Of a stretch of DNA of 64,000 bases, positions 45,178 through 55,040 are shown in pieces (the stretch's first letter is position 1; each line of letters opens with the position of its first letter). The notes below the pieces were generated by a model. That model was not told the DNA's origin and did not search any database. It was given only the letters and a program-made list of their open reading frames with translations. The stretch spans positions 124,001-188,000 of the forward strand of contig NW_024468540.1 of assembly GCF_001632365.1 (NCBI RefSeq), read 5' to 3'. Both the position numbers and the translations under genes were made by a program. The stretch is from Laetiporus sulphureus 93-53. Its lineage: Eukaryota > Basidiomycota > Agaricomycetes > Polyporales > Laetiporaceae.

Positions 45178-46710
45178 ATGGGGAAACTCGCGCGTCTTGC
45201 TGCTGTGGCTGCATTTGCCTCCCTCCAAGGCGCGGTCGCGTTACCGCAGACGGCGACGGCGACTAGTTCTGCTCTGCCGACGGCTACTGCAGTGGTACCT
45301 GGGTTGAACTATCTCGCAAGGAATGCCGGAAAGCTGTACTTTGGAACTGCTACAGATGTGGACGAGCTGAACGATACGACATACACAACTATCATGGAGA
45401 ACTATCTGCATTTCGGCCAAATCACTCCTGGAAACGAAATGAAGTGGGTTAGTGCCACATATCATAAGCCGTCATGACCATGAGACGAAGCCATGCTTTA
45501 CAGGAATACACCGAGCCAGAGCCAGGCGTTTGGACGTTCGAGGAAGCTGAGACTATTGCAAACCTGGCGCATTCGAATGGCATGTACCTACGAGGTCTGG
45601 ATGCACGCATTTGGCGAGGATGTGCACTTCTCGCTCACAAATCTTCAGGACATAACTGTGTCTGGTACGATGAGCTTCCCGACTGGGTGACCGCGAACAA
45701 CTACACCGCACCTGAACTTGCGTACGTTGTGGCCAATCACACTGGAACCTTAGTAGGCCATTTCGCGGGTCAAGTGTGAGTAATCATCAATGTCAGTGCG
45801 ATTGGTAGCTAGTCTGACAATGCCCGCTTTCAGCTGTATGTCACTTCTATGCAAAATGTCGACACAAACATAATACTAATCAATTATCTGTTGGTTCCCA
45901 TACATAGATGCTTGGGACGTCATAAATGGTACTTTTGTCACACATTGTCCCGACCTAACTGACTGATTGGCGCAGAACCCTTGAACGACAATGGTACATT
46001 CCGCGAGGACGTCTTTTATGACACCCTTGGAGAAAGCTATATTACCATTGCGCTTCAAGCTGCAAGAGAGGCGGACCCGAATGCCAAACTTTACATCAAC
46101 GATTACAACACAGAGTATGTTGGTCAGTATCAGAACGAGGCTTTCCACCTGCGACCCAGCTGACCAGTTTGCGCAGGCGTGAAATCGACCGCGCTGCAGA
46201 ACCTTATAAAGCAGCTACAAGCAGATGGCGTGCCCATCGACGGTGTTGGCTTCGAGTCCCACTTCATCGTCGGTGAGGTGCCCACGACCCTTGTGGAGAA
46301 CTTCCAAGCATACGCTGCACTTGGCCTGGAATTCGCAGTTACGGAGCTCGATATACGGATGGAACTTCCAGCCACCGCAGAGTTGCTAGAGCAGCAGAAG
46401 CAAGACTTCTACACTGTCGTGTCAGCCTGCGTGGCTGTCTCGCAGTGCGTCGGTGTGACAGTTTGGGATTGGACAGACAAAGTAATCGTCCGCTCATCCG
46501 TCGTTCGCGATGTTTCACTGACCAACTTTCTTCAGTACTCGTGGATTCCTTCGGCTTTTCCGGGCTATGGCGAGGCAACCCCGTGGAGTGCGGTGAGTCT
46601 CCACTTTCGCAATGTGCGTTCAAGCTCCCTAACGTCCCTCTGTCTAGGACTTCGTGAGAAAGCCTGCGTTTGACGGGATCGCAATTGCGTTCGAGAATGG
46701 AACGATCTAA
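45178..46710 (+). CDS. GH10 endo-beta-1,4-xylanase, copy 1
   Basis: Nine exons sum in frame to 360 aa (45178-45447, 45504-45594, 45649-45775, 45834-45835, 45908-45928, 45976-46122, 46177-46481, 46536-46592, 46648-46710). A signal peptide (MGKLARLAAVAAFASLQGAV) is followed by a Thr/Ala/Pro linker with no CBM1. The GH10 barrel then follows: [37 protein letters not shown] with the acid/base Glu near 171, [10 protein letters not shown], the nucleophile Glu near 276 in [11 protein letters not shown], and [10 protein letters not shown]. The enzyme is secreted and cuts xylan backbones. Exon 4 is a 2-nt exon; without it the frame breaks between GQV and YAWDV. ATGs at 45139 and 45169 could also serve as starts; 45178 has the better context (A at -3, G at +4). 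Confidence 0.93.
45834..45835 (+). other. 2-nt microexon of GH10 copy 1
   Basis: CT between two complete introns: 45776-45833 (GTGAGT...CTGAC...TTTCAG) and 45836-45907 (GTATGT...TACTAAT...CATAG). It supplies the last base of Val and the first base of Tyr in GQV-YAWDV. Confidence 0.8.
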
Positions 46711-47881
46711 CACGCGTCTCCATAATGGTCGTTCTTGTATGTCTTGATGTATGCCTTCAGGACATTTGAACAGAATCCGAGCACGAGCGATACAACCGAC
46801 TGCCTGACGTGTCCAGTCCCAGCTGATTATGTCTACTCTTGCTATATTAAATTTCACCGTGGGCAGCATGAGCTTTTTTGTTGAAGCTTAAAGCCCAAAA
46901 GTATGTGCGATGCTGTTGTCCACTTCCCATACCTGACACCGTCGAGGCTCTCATAACAATGCCCAGCCTTTCCCATCCCACAAGCATCTGACAGACATCG
47001 AGACCAGTCGGGGAAGCCGCACTGCTCAGCTGATGCATGGCCGTGCAGTTTCCATTAACTCTTCGCCATCAGAATGCGACCGACGGATCACATCGACTAT
47101 GACCATCAGGGCGGGTACATATTTCCGAGGTCTGAACAAAGAGGGTCAGTATGCAGATCATACCCCCTTCTCACGTCCTGTTCAGTTTCCCCGAGCTTGT
47201 GCTACCGTCATTCCCTTATGCTCACCCGTCAATTGCATCTCAAATCGAATTAGCTCGTGACAAAGCCTTCGCCCTGGACCAGAAGCGTGATAATACTATA
47301 TACTCAAGAACTCACAAGGCTTCGTGAAGGTATTTGTATATTCGGAATTGTCGGTGGACGAGCTAATGTGACCGAGTCCGCATTAGTGTCGGTGAACGTA
47401 TCGGCATGGAAATCGATAGGTACAGGTGTACGTCGATGCTATATTGAGATGGCACTCTGCTCGCAACAGTTTCCACCAACGATCGCCACCGAGACTCAAT
47501 TGACGAGTGAGGCTGGCAGAAACTTGAAGACGACGTGTTCTCGCTTGACAAAGCTTCTGACCGGTCGGCAACACGACGTCCGGATTTGCAAAGGGCCATA
47601 GACACTGTCCATAGACGCGTCTTCCTAGCTCCGGAAGCATTTTATGGAATGGCCTACCCCTTCTGCACGCATGGTCATACAGGCGGATGATCTGCGTCCA
47701 TCGTTCGGGCTCTCTGCATGTGCGCCTCATGCACGGTCACCCTGCACGGTCGGCAACAGCATCACCGAGCCAATTGGGTAAATGCTGTTTTAATTCGGGG
47801 CGACATACTCGAGGTATTTAAGACATGCTCATGGCCTTCTACTACCCAGCAACCCCGCAAGCAGTCTCGTTTCATTATCGC
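46711..47881. other. Intergenic region between the two xylanases
   Basis: About 1.17 kb. Frames on both strands are short, with no family recognised. The last 70 bases hold a TATTTAAG motif (47815-47822) as a likely TATA element before the second GH10 start. I do not see a copy of the upstream region of the first xylanase gene. Confidence 0.5.
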
Positions 47882-49453
47882 ATGATGCAGTCTTCGCTAG
47901 TTTCTTTCGTCCTCGCAGCACTCTTGTCATCGCACTTCGTGGCTGCGGTGCCTCAGGCCACTACTACAGCGTCCACTGCTCTGCCAACCGCGACGTCGAA
48001 TGTGCAAGGGCTGAACTATCTGGCTACCAATGCTGGAAAGCTTTACTTTGGAACTGCTACTGATGTCAATGAGCTTGATGACACGACGTACACGGGCATC
48101 ATGGAGAACTATGAGCACTTTGGGCAGCTCACTCCGGAGAACAGCATGAAATGGGTTTGTTCTTCGATCTATGTGTTATTCAGCCGATTATTGACTTTTT
48201 TGCTGGCATTGCCTGGCCATCGTAGGATGCGACAGAGCCGGAGGCTGGCACGTTCACATTCACCGATGGCGATACCATTGCCGCCCTTGCGAAGCAATAT
48301 GGCATGTACCTTCGAGGTGATTTGCATGCGCCGGCGTCATCGCTGCTTGACATTGATTGTCGCGCATAAGGGCACAACTGCGTGTGGTACGAGCAGCTCC
48401 CAGACTGGGTCACGGACAACGACTACAACGCCACCGGCCTGACCGCGGTCATCCAAACGCACGTCTCGACCTTGGTCGGACATTACAAGGGACAAGTGTG
48501 AGTGTTTCCATCACCCTGCCAACAGAAGACAAATGAGTTGTTCACACCACTACTCTCCTTCAGGTGTACGTCATTCTTTGGTCCGATCGTCGCGTTTCTC
48601 GAACTCGATGACTAATTCTGTGTAGACGCATGGGACGTTATCAACGGTCAGTATCCATGATCATTCTATGGCTACGGCGACATGCTAATTTGAAACCCAG
48701 AGCCTCTGAACGATGATGGTTCGATGCGCGAGGACGTGTTCTACGACACCCTCGGCGACAGCTACATCTCGATTGCTTTGACGTCTGCCCGCGAGGCCGA
48801 CCCCAACGCGAAGCTCTACATCAACGACTACAACATTGAGTACACAGGTCAGCATCGACCGACTTACTGATATGCTATGCCTGGCAAGCGACATTGAGCA
48901 TCCGTTGCGGGGTTTCTTTTCGCAGGTACCAAGTCGACGGCCTTGCAGACCCTCATCAAGCAGCTTCAGGCAGACGACGTACCCATCGACGGCGTCGGAA
49001 TGGAATCCCACTTCATCGTCGGTGAGGTCCCGACGACGCTCGTCGAGAACTTCCAGGCGTATGCCGACCTCGGTCTTGAGTTCGCCATCACCGAGCTGGA
49101 CATCCGCATGGAGCTGCCAGAGACGGCGGCCTTGCTTGAGCAGCAGAAGAGCGACTACTACACCGTTGTCAATGCTTGCATGCAGGTCTCAGCTTGCAAG
49201 GGCGTTACAGTGTGGGACTGGACTGACAAGGTATGGGTTCTGCTGTGTGGTGGGAGCCTCAGATGCTTACGATTGTTGATAGTACTCTTGGATTCCCGAC
49301 ACCTTCTCGGGCTATGGAGCTGCGTGCCCATACGACTCTGTACATCATTTTTTCTATTCGTGTGAACGATTAGTAACCACCTTTTTACAGAACTACGAAC
49401 CGAAGCCTGCATTTGATGGCATTGCAATTGCCTTCGAAGGTGGTTCTCTGTAG
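47882..49453 (+). CDS. GH10 endo-beta-1,4-xylanase, copy 2
   Basis: Nine exons sum in frame to 361 aa (47882-48154, 48226-48316, 48371-48497, 48564-48565, 48626-48646, 48701-48847, 48926-49230, 49283-49339, 49391-49453). Every exon after the first has exactly the same length as in copy 1: 91, 127, 2, 21, 147, 305, 57, 63. A signal peptide ([21 protein letters not shown]) leads to a Thr/Ala linker without CBM1 and then the GH10 domain. Both catalytic Glu are present (WDVINEPLND and [11 protein letters not shown]). The intron 1 donor is GTTTGT and intron 2 has an AAG acceptor. Secreted xylan-degrading enzyme, clearly a tandem paralogue of copy 1. An alternative start lies at the next Met (47885). 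Confidence 0.93.
48564..48565 (+). other. 2-nt microexon of GH10 copy 2
   Basis: GT between introns 48498-48563 (GTGAGT...CTTCAG) and 48566-48625 (GTACGT...GACTAAT...TGTAG). Same phase and same role (Val/Tyr codons) as in copy 1. Confidence 0.8.
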
Positions 49454-49949
49454 CCGAAATGTCGATATCGTTGCATTCCATCTGTATAAGTTGGCATGGT
49501 TGTTGGGTGCAGGTGCCAACGATCAGTTGCGTTCGGAATAAAATGGTGTGGAAGCTCATTGTGGCACGGTTGGATGACTCAGGCGCCGTTCACTGCAAAG
49601 AAAGTACCGATTCCTGCGGTGCGAAACATATGGAAATGTGTGGATCTTCATTGAATTTCCCCTGGTGCGACAGCATATAGTGTTGTGAGTCAAAAAAGGC
49701 AGTTGGGCACGGATTACTGCCCAGGGAAGGTGGAAAATGGGCCTTTTCCAAGCCTTTTGGCAAAGTTACAGTGACTCTCGAAGTCGGCTGTGAAGGAGCC
49801 TGCTTTCGAACCCACCGTGATATTGTCAGCATTGGAAACATCAGCTTATCCTAACATGCATGTAGGGAAGATCCAGGTATACAATCTATCAAGAGATGCA
49901 GCAGCAATCCTGTAAAATACAATTGAAGATCCTTTCAGGCCCACTGAAC
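49454..49949. other. Convergent 3' region between xylanase 2 and ERG20
   Basis: About 500 bases of 3' flank. No RNA gene or repeat seen. Confidence 0.5.
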
Positions 49950-51251
49950 TCACTTTTGCCTCTTGTAAATCTTATTCAAGAAGCTCTTGAATACCTCCCT
50001 CTTCAGCGCAATACCTCCCTCTGGCTCCAGCGGGTTCTCCGGAATTGTCTCGATGAGACTCATGACGCGCTTGTAAGATCCCTCTTCATACTCCTCATAG
50101 ATCTTTCTGACACCAACTTCCTCATAGATCGCCTTGACGCGCGCCTCAGCTGCCGGGTCTTTGCGGCCGTAGTTCTCATCTAGCACCGCACGCTGCTCGG
50201 GCGTCGCGCGAGCGAGCGCCGTGTTGATGCACCACGAACACTTGTTATCAATGATGTCCGTGCCGATCTTGCCAATCTGCTCCGGCGTGCCCCCGTAGTC
50301 GAGGAAGTCGTCTTGAACCTGGAAGTACTCGCCGAGCGGGATCAGGATCGAGCGCGCGAGCTCATAGGGATCCGACGACCCGGACGCATGCGGGATGCCG
50401 CACATGTACATCGCGAGGGCGACAGGCAGGTAGAACGAGTAGTACGCCGTCTTGTAAATGACGATCAGCTGGTGTCTGCGGGAGGGGAGACGTGAGTGGC
50501 ACTGTCACAGAGGCGATGTGGGTGCAACGCACTTGTTCAACGAGAACTTGCCCAGGTCGACGTGGTCCTCGGGGGCCGTGATTAGGTCAATCAACTGGCC
50601 AATCTCCGTCTTGAATGTTATCTAGGAAAAGTTCAGTACCACGCATACAGTCAGTCAGGCTGCGCCACACACCTCGTGGAAGAGATCGAGGAGATAGACA
50701 TAGTACGGCTCGGCGCGGAAATGAGTCTTGAGGAGGTGGTAGATGCTCCCCTCGAGCATGAACGAGTCGTTGATGGCGATCAGGTCGACGCTTTCGAGTC
50801 GATAGTAGCACGGCTGCCCGCGGCGCGTTACCGACTGGTCCATCATGTCGTCCGAGACCAGGAAAAAGGCTTGTAGCTGTCACAAAAGCTCAGCGAGTCG
50901 CTCACAAGAGCGTCAATGGCGGCAACGTACCAGCTCGACGCACCAGCCGAGCGTCGCAGCCTTGAAGTACTCATCGTCAGAGAGCGCCCCACCTTTGAGT
51001 ATTTCGACGGTGTCCACGACAGAAAGACCACGGTTGAGCTTGCCACCCGGGACATTGTAATCCAGGTTCTACATGGCAGTGTGAGAATCGATTTAAGCTG
51101 CGCAATTGAAACGTCGTACCTTGTGGAACCAATGAATTGCATCCTCGGGCATGCCCTGGTTGGTTATGTAGGCTATCAGCTCATCCCGCAAGACCGGGAA
51201 GACGGCCTCAAACTTCTGCTTCTTCTGTGCTTTCGCGTCGGCCTTGGACAT
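49950..51251 (-). CDS. ERG20: Farnesyl diphosphate synthase
   Basis: The start is ATG 51251 ([20 protein letters not shown]). Five or so exons run to the stop at 49950-49952, giving about 350 aa. Motifs in order: [13 protein letters not shown] (substrate lid/isopentenyl site), the first Asp-rich motif DDMMD (FARM) followed by RRGQPCYY, a Lys/Gln region ([16 protein letters not shown]), the second Asp-rich motif DDFLDYGG (SARM), and a KIYKRQK C-terminus. The enzyme condenses IPP with DMAPP and GPP to make FPP for sterols, ubiquinone, dolichol and protein farnesylation. The residues before the FARM fit an FPP rather than a longer-chain product. It is divergent from the peroxin gene across about 340 bases, which may hold both promoters. 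Confidence 0.96.
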
Positions 51252-51589
51252 TTCGGACGAGGTGCGGTGAAGAGAATGGGTGGGGGTGTGGAGAAAGCTG
51301 GCTTCGAAGGAAATATGGACTCTCAAAGGTGGTCCGACTATGGTCTCATATCGATCGTCCACTTATCGTCCGACACGATTGAATCCGACGCCCGAACTAC
51401 AACGTTTCATGCAAGCAGGGAATTGGATTGTAGAAACTTCATAGCGCAAAGTTCAGACGGCCGTCTTCGCTTATTGGAGAAGAGCGTCCGGCCGCATGCG
51501 GATGATCTATCCCCTTCCTTGTCGCGTGCGGCGACGGAGCATCCACAGATGCTGTCGGTACCGTCACATCCACCTCAAACAGCCACACG

Positions 51590-53221
51590 ATGTCGACCTC
51601 AACTGAGAACAGCAGCCAGCCCTCTCTAGTCGAGTTCCTCAACACCCTTCCATCACCCCTCATCACAGCTCTAGTTGGCCTAGCACCCTATATTGCGAGG
51701 ATCCGTCGTCTTGCGCTTGTATTGAGTTGGAAATCATCATGGGAGGACAGCTGGATTGCCATTGCTGCGTTGTGGGCGATATGCTTGCTGGCAGAGCCTG
51801 GCCTCAGGTATGTGGTATGCAGGTCTGCATCTGTTCTGTTCACTGACTTGAGTCGGGAAGGTATATGCTCCCCTTCGCGATCCTCCTGACTCTACTCATC
51901 GCAAAGAGAAGACCAAAACCTGAGTCTGAACTTCACGTCATGACAGAAGAAAATCTGCAGCAGGCAATCAGCGACTTGACGATCATACATTCCCTCCTGC
52001 CTGCTATTCTTACACCGCCACAAGTCCCATCTCAATCGTTGCCCGCACTCGTGCTCTTGCGCATATTCGGACTCCTTTACGTTCCATATCTGGTACTAAC
52101 CCGCCTCGTACGGCTGCGTGTGTTGCTTGCTGTCCTCGGAACGATTGTGCTCACCTGGCGCGCCCGTTGGGCGGCGCTCGTGCGACGTGCTCTTTGGCGC
52201 AGCGCATACATTCGCTGGGCTATCTACCGGTTATGGGCATACCTATGTGGACAGCCTTTCGCACCCCAAGCCGTTTCCTCCAGTAGTCCGACGAATGCGA
52301 CCGTCTCGGCGACCGCCACCCCCACGTCCGACTCTCATCAGCCAGCAGAAATCGTGCGATTCCTGTTCACCATATATGAAAACCAGCGCTGGTGGGTGGG
52401 GCTTGACTGGACTGCCGCTCTTCTGCCAAACGAGCGACCGTCATGGTGCTCTGCGTCCCTACAGCCAGTCGCGCCTCCCGCAACCTTTGCACTCCCTGCA
52501 TCTACAACAATCTACATGCCCGGGCCTGACGGCGCGCGTGTGAAGCGCATTGCCCGGTGGAAGTGGGCAGAGCCGGAGTGGCGCGTTGGGCTACACCGCG
52601 AGGGCGAGGCAGCAGCCCGGGTGGAGAAGCCGCTTCCGAAGGACGAAGCTCCGGGAACGGCATCGGCGAGTGCTGCTAGGATGCTGAAAGCTGCAGGGAA
52701 GATTCGAGAGGGCAGTGTCAGCATGAGCGGTAGCCCAGAGCGCAGCAGAGAGAAGGAGAAAGAGAAAGATGAAGGTGAGAATGAAGAAAGAAAGGATGGA
52801 GAGATCTTTACGGATGTGGATGGCTGGGTATATGCGGATAACAAGTGGGAAGGGGGCAATGCAAAGGCTGGGATGGGCAAGGTCAGCTACATTGATATCT
52901 GTTATTGCTGCGGTCTGCTCATGTGGAGAGGACAACATATAGTATACGCGCTACAGGCGCTGGACACGGATAGCCATCCTGATCGAAACTGTCGACTCTG
53001 TTGGGCCTGGTGAGATGGGGATCCAGAGGGACGGCGAGGAGCAGAAGCCAGCGACAGTCACAAAGTCTGATGACTCGCCAATACCTCCTCAATGGGAGCC
53101 CGCACAGGGGAGGCACGACAGTCTGGACAAGAAACATCATGGTGACAGCGCGCATGGCGACGAAGATAGTCTGACACGACGCTTGAAGGCGGTGGTGCAG
53201 AATGCGGTGCCTCCACCATAA
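51590..53221 (+). CDS. Dysferlin-domain peroxin-like membrane protein (Pex23/24/30 type)
   Basis: Three exons (51590-51807, 51861-52881, 52943-53221) sum in frame to 505 aa. The N-terminal half has hydrophobic segments (SWIAIAALWAICLLAEPGLR, MLPFAILLTLLIA, LVLLRIFGLLYVPYLVL, RLRVLLAVLGTIVLTW). These form a reticulon-like hairpin region seen in peroxins that shape ER subdomains where peroxisomes and lipid droplets form. The second half holds DysFN (FTIYENQRWWVGLDWTAAL) and DysFC (DVDGWVYADNKWEG ... YTRYRRWTRIA) motifs, split by a charged Lys/Glu insert (about 52731-52800). The C-terminal tail is polar. Intron 1 uses an AAG acceptor. Which of the Pex23-family paralogues this matches is not resolved. 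Confidence 0.82.
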
Positions 53222-53849
53222 TCGGTTGGTACTCTGACGACCGAGCATGGACTGTCGGCCCTCTGCATAACAGGCGCTACTCAGACCCGGAAATAATTGG
53301 TGTGCAGGACATCCCATGCGAACGTTGGGTCGATGGCGCGGTCATCTCGCGATGCTTTGGATATTCCCTACTAATCGGTTGTACTATATCTTGCCCGTCG
53401 TCTCCTCGTGTACTCTCACATCTTCATTATTGCACCTTGAAACGCCAACCATGGCATCGAAGGGAGAGTTTGTTTGACATCAAATGCGGAGAGTATAGCG
53501 GACGCCGTCTTCTGCTTTGGCATAGTTCAATCAAGGTACAGGTGCTGCCACATCGCCGCCGAATATTCTCTTGGATTTGCGACCGATCCGTAAGTCCATC
53601 CCGTAACGAGTTATCGACCTGGACGGGGATGAACCTAGTAGAGTGTTCTGTCCTCCAAAGCTGTCACAATGCCGTCATAGGCAGGCTTCCTGACCGGGTT
53701 CTGCTCATGCTTGTTAGAATTCGTCAAGCTTCGCAGAAGAGAATACACGAACGGCGTCTCACGGCGATGCATCGCCCCAACCAAAGAACGTCAACGAGAC
53801 CCATGACTACTGGAGGGCTCGCATTCAGAACAATTCTTCATCGGTGATT
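53222..53849. other. Region between the peroxin gene and the GH10 pseudogene
   Basis: A 181-codon plus-strand frame (53302-53847) has no recognised domain, and its composition looks random. This is 3' flank of the peroxin gene and 3' flank of the decayed xylanase. Confidence 0.45.
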
Positions 53850-55040
53850 AAAAGGTGGCGCATCTTGTCAGTGAAGTCCCACACCGAGACGCCTACGCAG
53901 GCGGGGACAGACATGCATGCCGAGACGACGGTGTTGTAATCAGTCTTCTGCTGCTCAAACATCTCGGCCGTCGCCGGAAGCTCCATACAGATACCCAGGC
54001 AAATCTGATCCCGAGCGCGGCGTACTGCTGGATTTGGATAAGATCGGTGGGAACCTCGCCGAGGGTGAAGTGGCATTGAAAGCAGACGGCATCGATCGGG
54101 ACGTTGTCTGCCTGAAGCTTTTTCACCAGATTAAGCAGGGCCGTCGATTTTGGCCCCTGGTGTGAAGTCCATGAGACTACCGTCGCGAGATTCTCATGAA
54201 TCGACATCATCGTACCTGTGTACTCTGTGTTATACTCGTTGATGTAGAGCTTCGCAAACGGGTCTGCTGCCCGAACTGCTCTCAGAGCAAGCGGAAATGT
54301 AGCTTGTCCCAGGCAAGTTGTAGATCACATCTTCACTATACGTCCCATTGTCGTTGAATGGCTCTACAATACGCATCTTAGATGGGATTTAGACTATGTG
54401 AAGTTTCATGCAGCAATTCACTAACCGTTGACGACGTCCCAGGCATCTATTCAAGGGTGAATACGAACTTAGTCCCAAACCTTGAGAACGCGCAGGTAAA
54501 ACACATACAGCTTAAAAAAGAGCAGTTAGCGCCTGCGAGTGACACCTGAAACGCGCGCAGGACTCACACTTGTCCCCTGTAGTGACAAGTTAACGTAGAA
54601 AAGCGGTTCACAGTTGTGCCCTGAGCGAATTCGCATGAGCTTGATGCAAGTCTCCTCACAAAATAACGAAGATTATTACCTCTCAAGAGCATGCCGTTTG
54701 CGTGAGCCAGTTCTGAGATCTGGTCACCTCCGGTGAAATTGAATACAAACGGCTCAGGCTCCGAATATTCCTGCCAACTGGATGTCAGCAAGTCAGGTCG
54801 CTTGTGATCAACTGCAATGCGCACCCATTTTATGCTGTTGTCGGCGGTGAGTGCACCGAACTGCAGAACGCTGTCCAGGATGTGATCATAGGCCGTGTCG
54901 TTGAGTTCTGAGTTGTCCGTCGCCGTTCCAAGTACAGCTTTCCAGCGGGTTTTGCTCGAAAGTCGAGTCCTGGGACAATAACAGTAGCAGTGGGAAGCAT
55001 GATAGTCACAGCGGTAGCGGTCTGTGGAAAGGCGTTGACT
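53850..55040 (-). pseudogene. Decayed GH10 xylanase, inverted copy 3
   Basis: Pieces of a third GH10 gene lie in order on the minus strand: linker (PQTATAV), GKLYL...TATD.SELNDT, EYSEPEPFVFNF, LAHANGMLLRG, HYRGQV, AWDVVN/EPFNDNGTY, YINEYNTEYT, KSTALLNLVKKLQADNVPID, and MELPATAEMFEQQKTDYNTVVSACMSV...VWDFTDK. Damage includes no start codon or signal peptide, a 1-base loss in the KLYFGT region, loss of about 30 codons after HNC including the VWY..LPDW loop, frameshifts around residues 200-210, and loss of the segment holding the nucleophile Glu (TELDI). The 3' end after WDFTDK is missing. Intron positions are still visible. It is not functional as a xylanase. Confidence 0.88.

Noticed and set aside
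49950..51251. A terpenoid biosynthetic cluster around farnesyl diphosphate synthase
   Set aside because: The neighbours are xylanases and a peroxin. No terpene synthase, P450 or transporter is present, so this is primary-metabolism ERG20.
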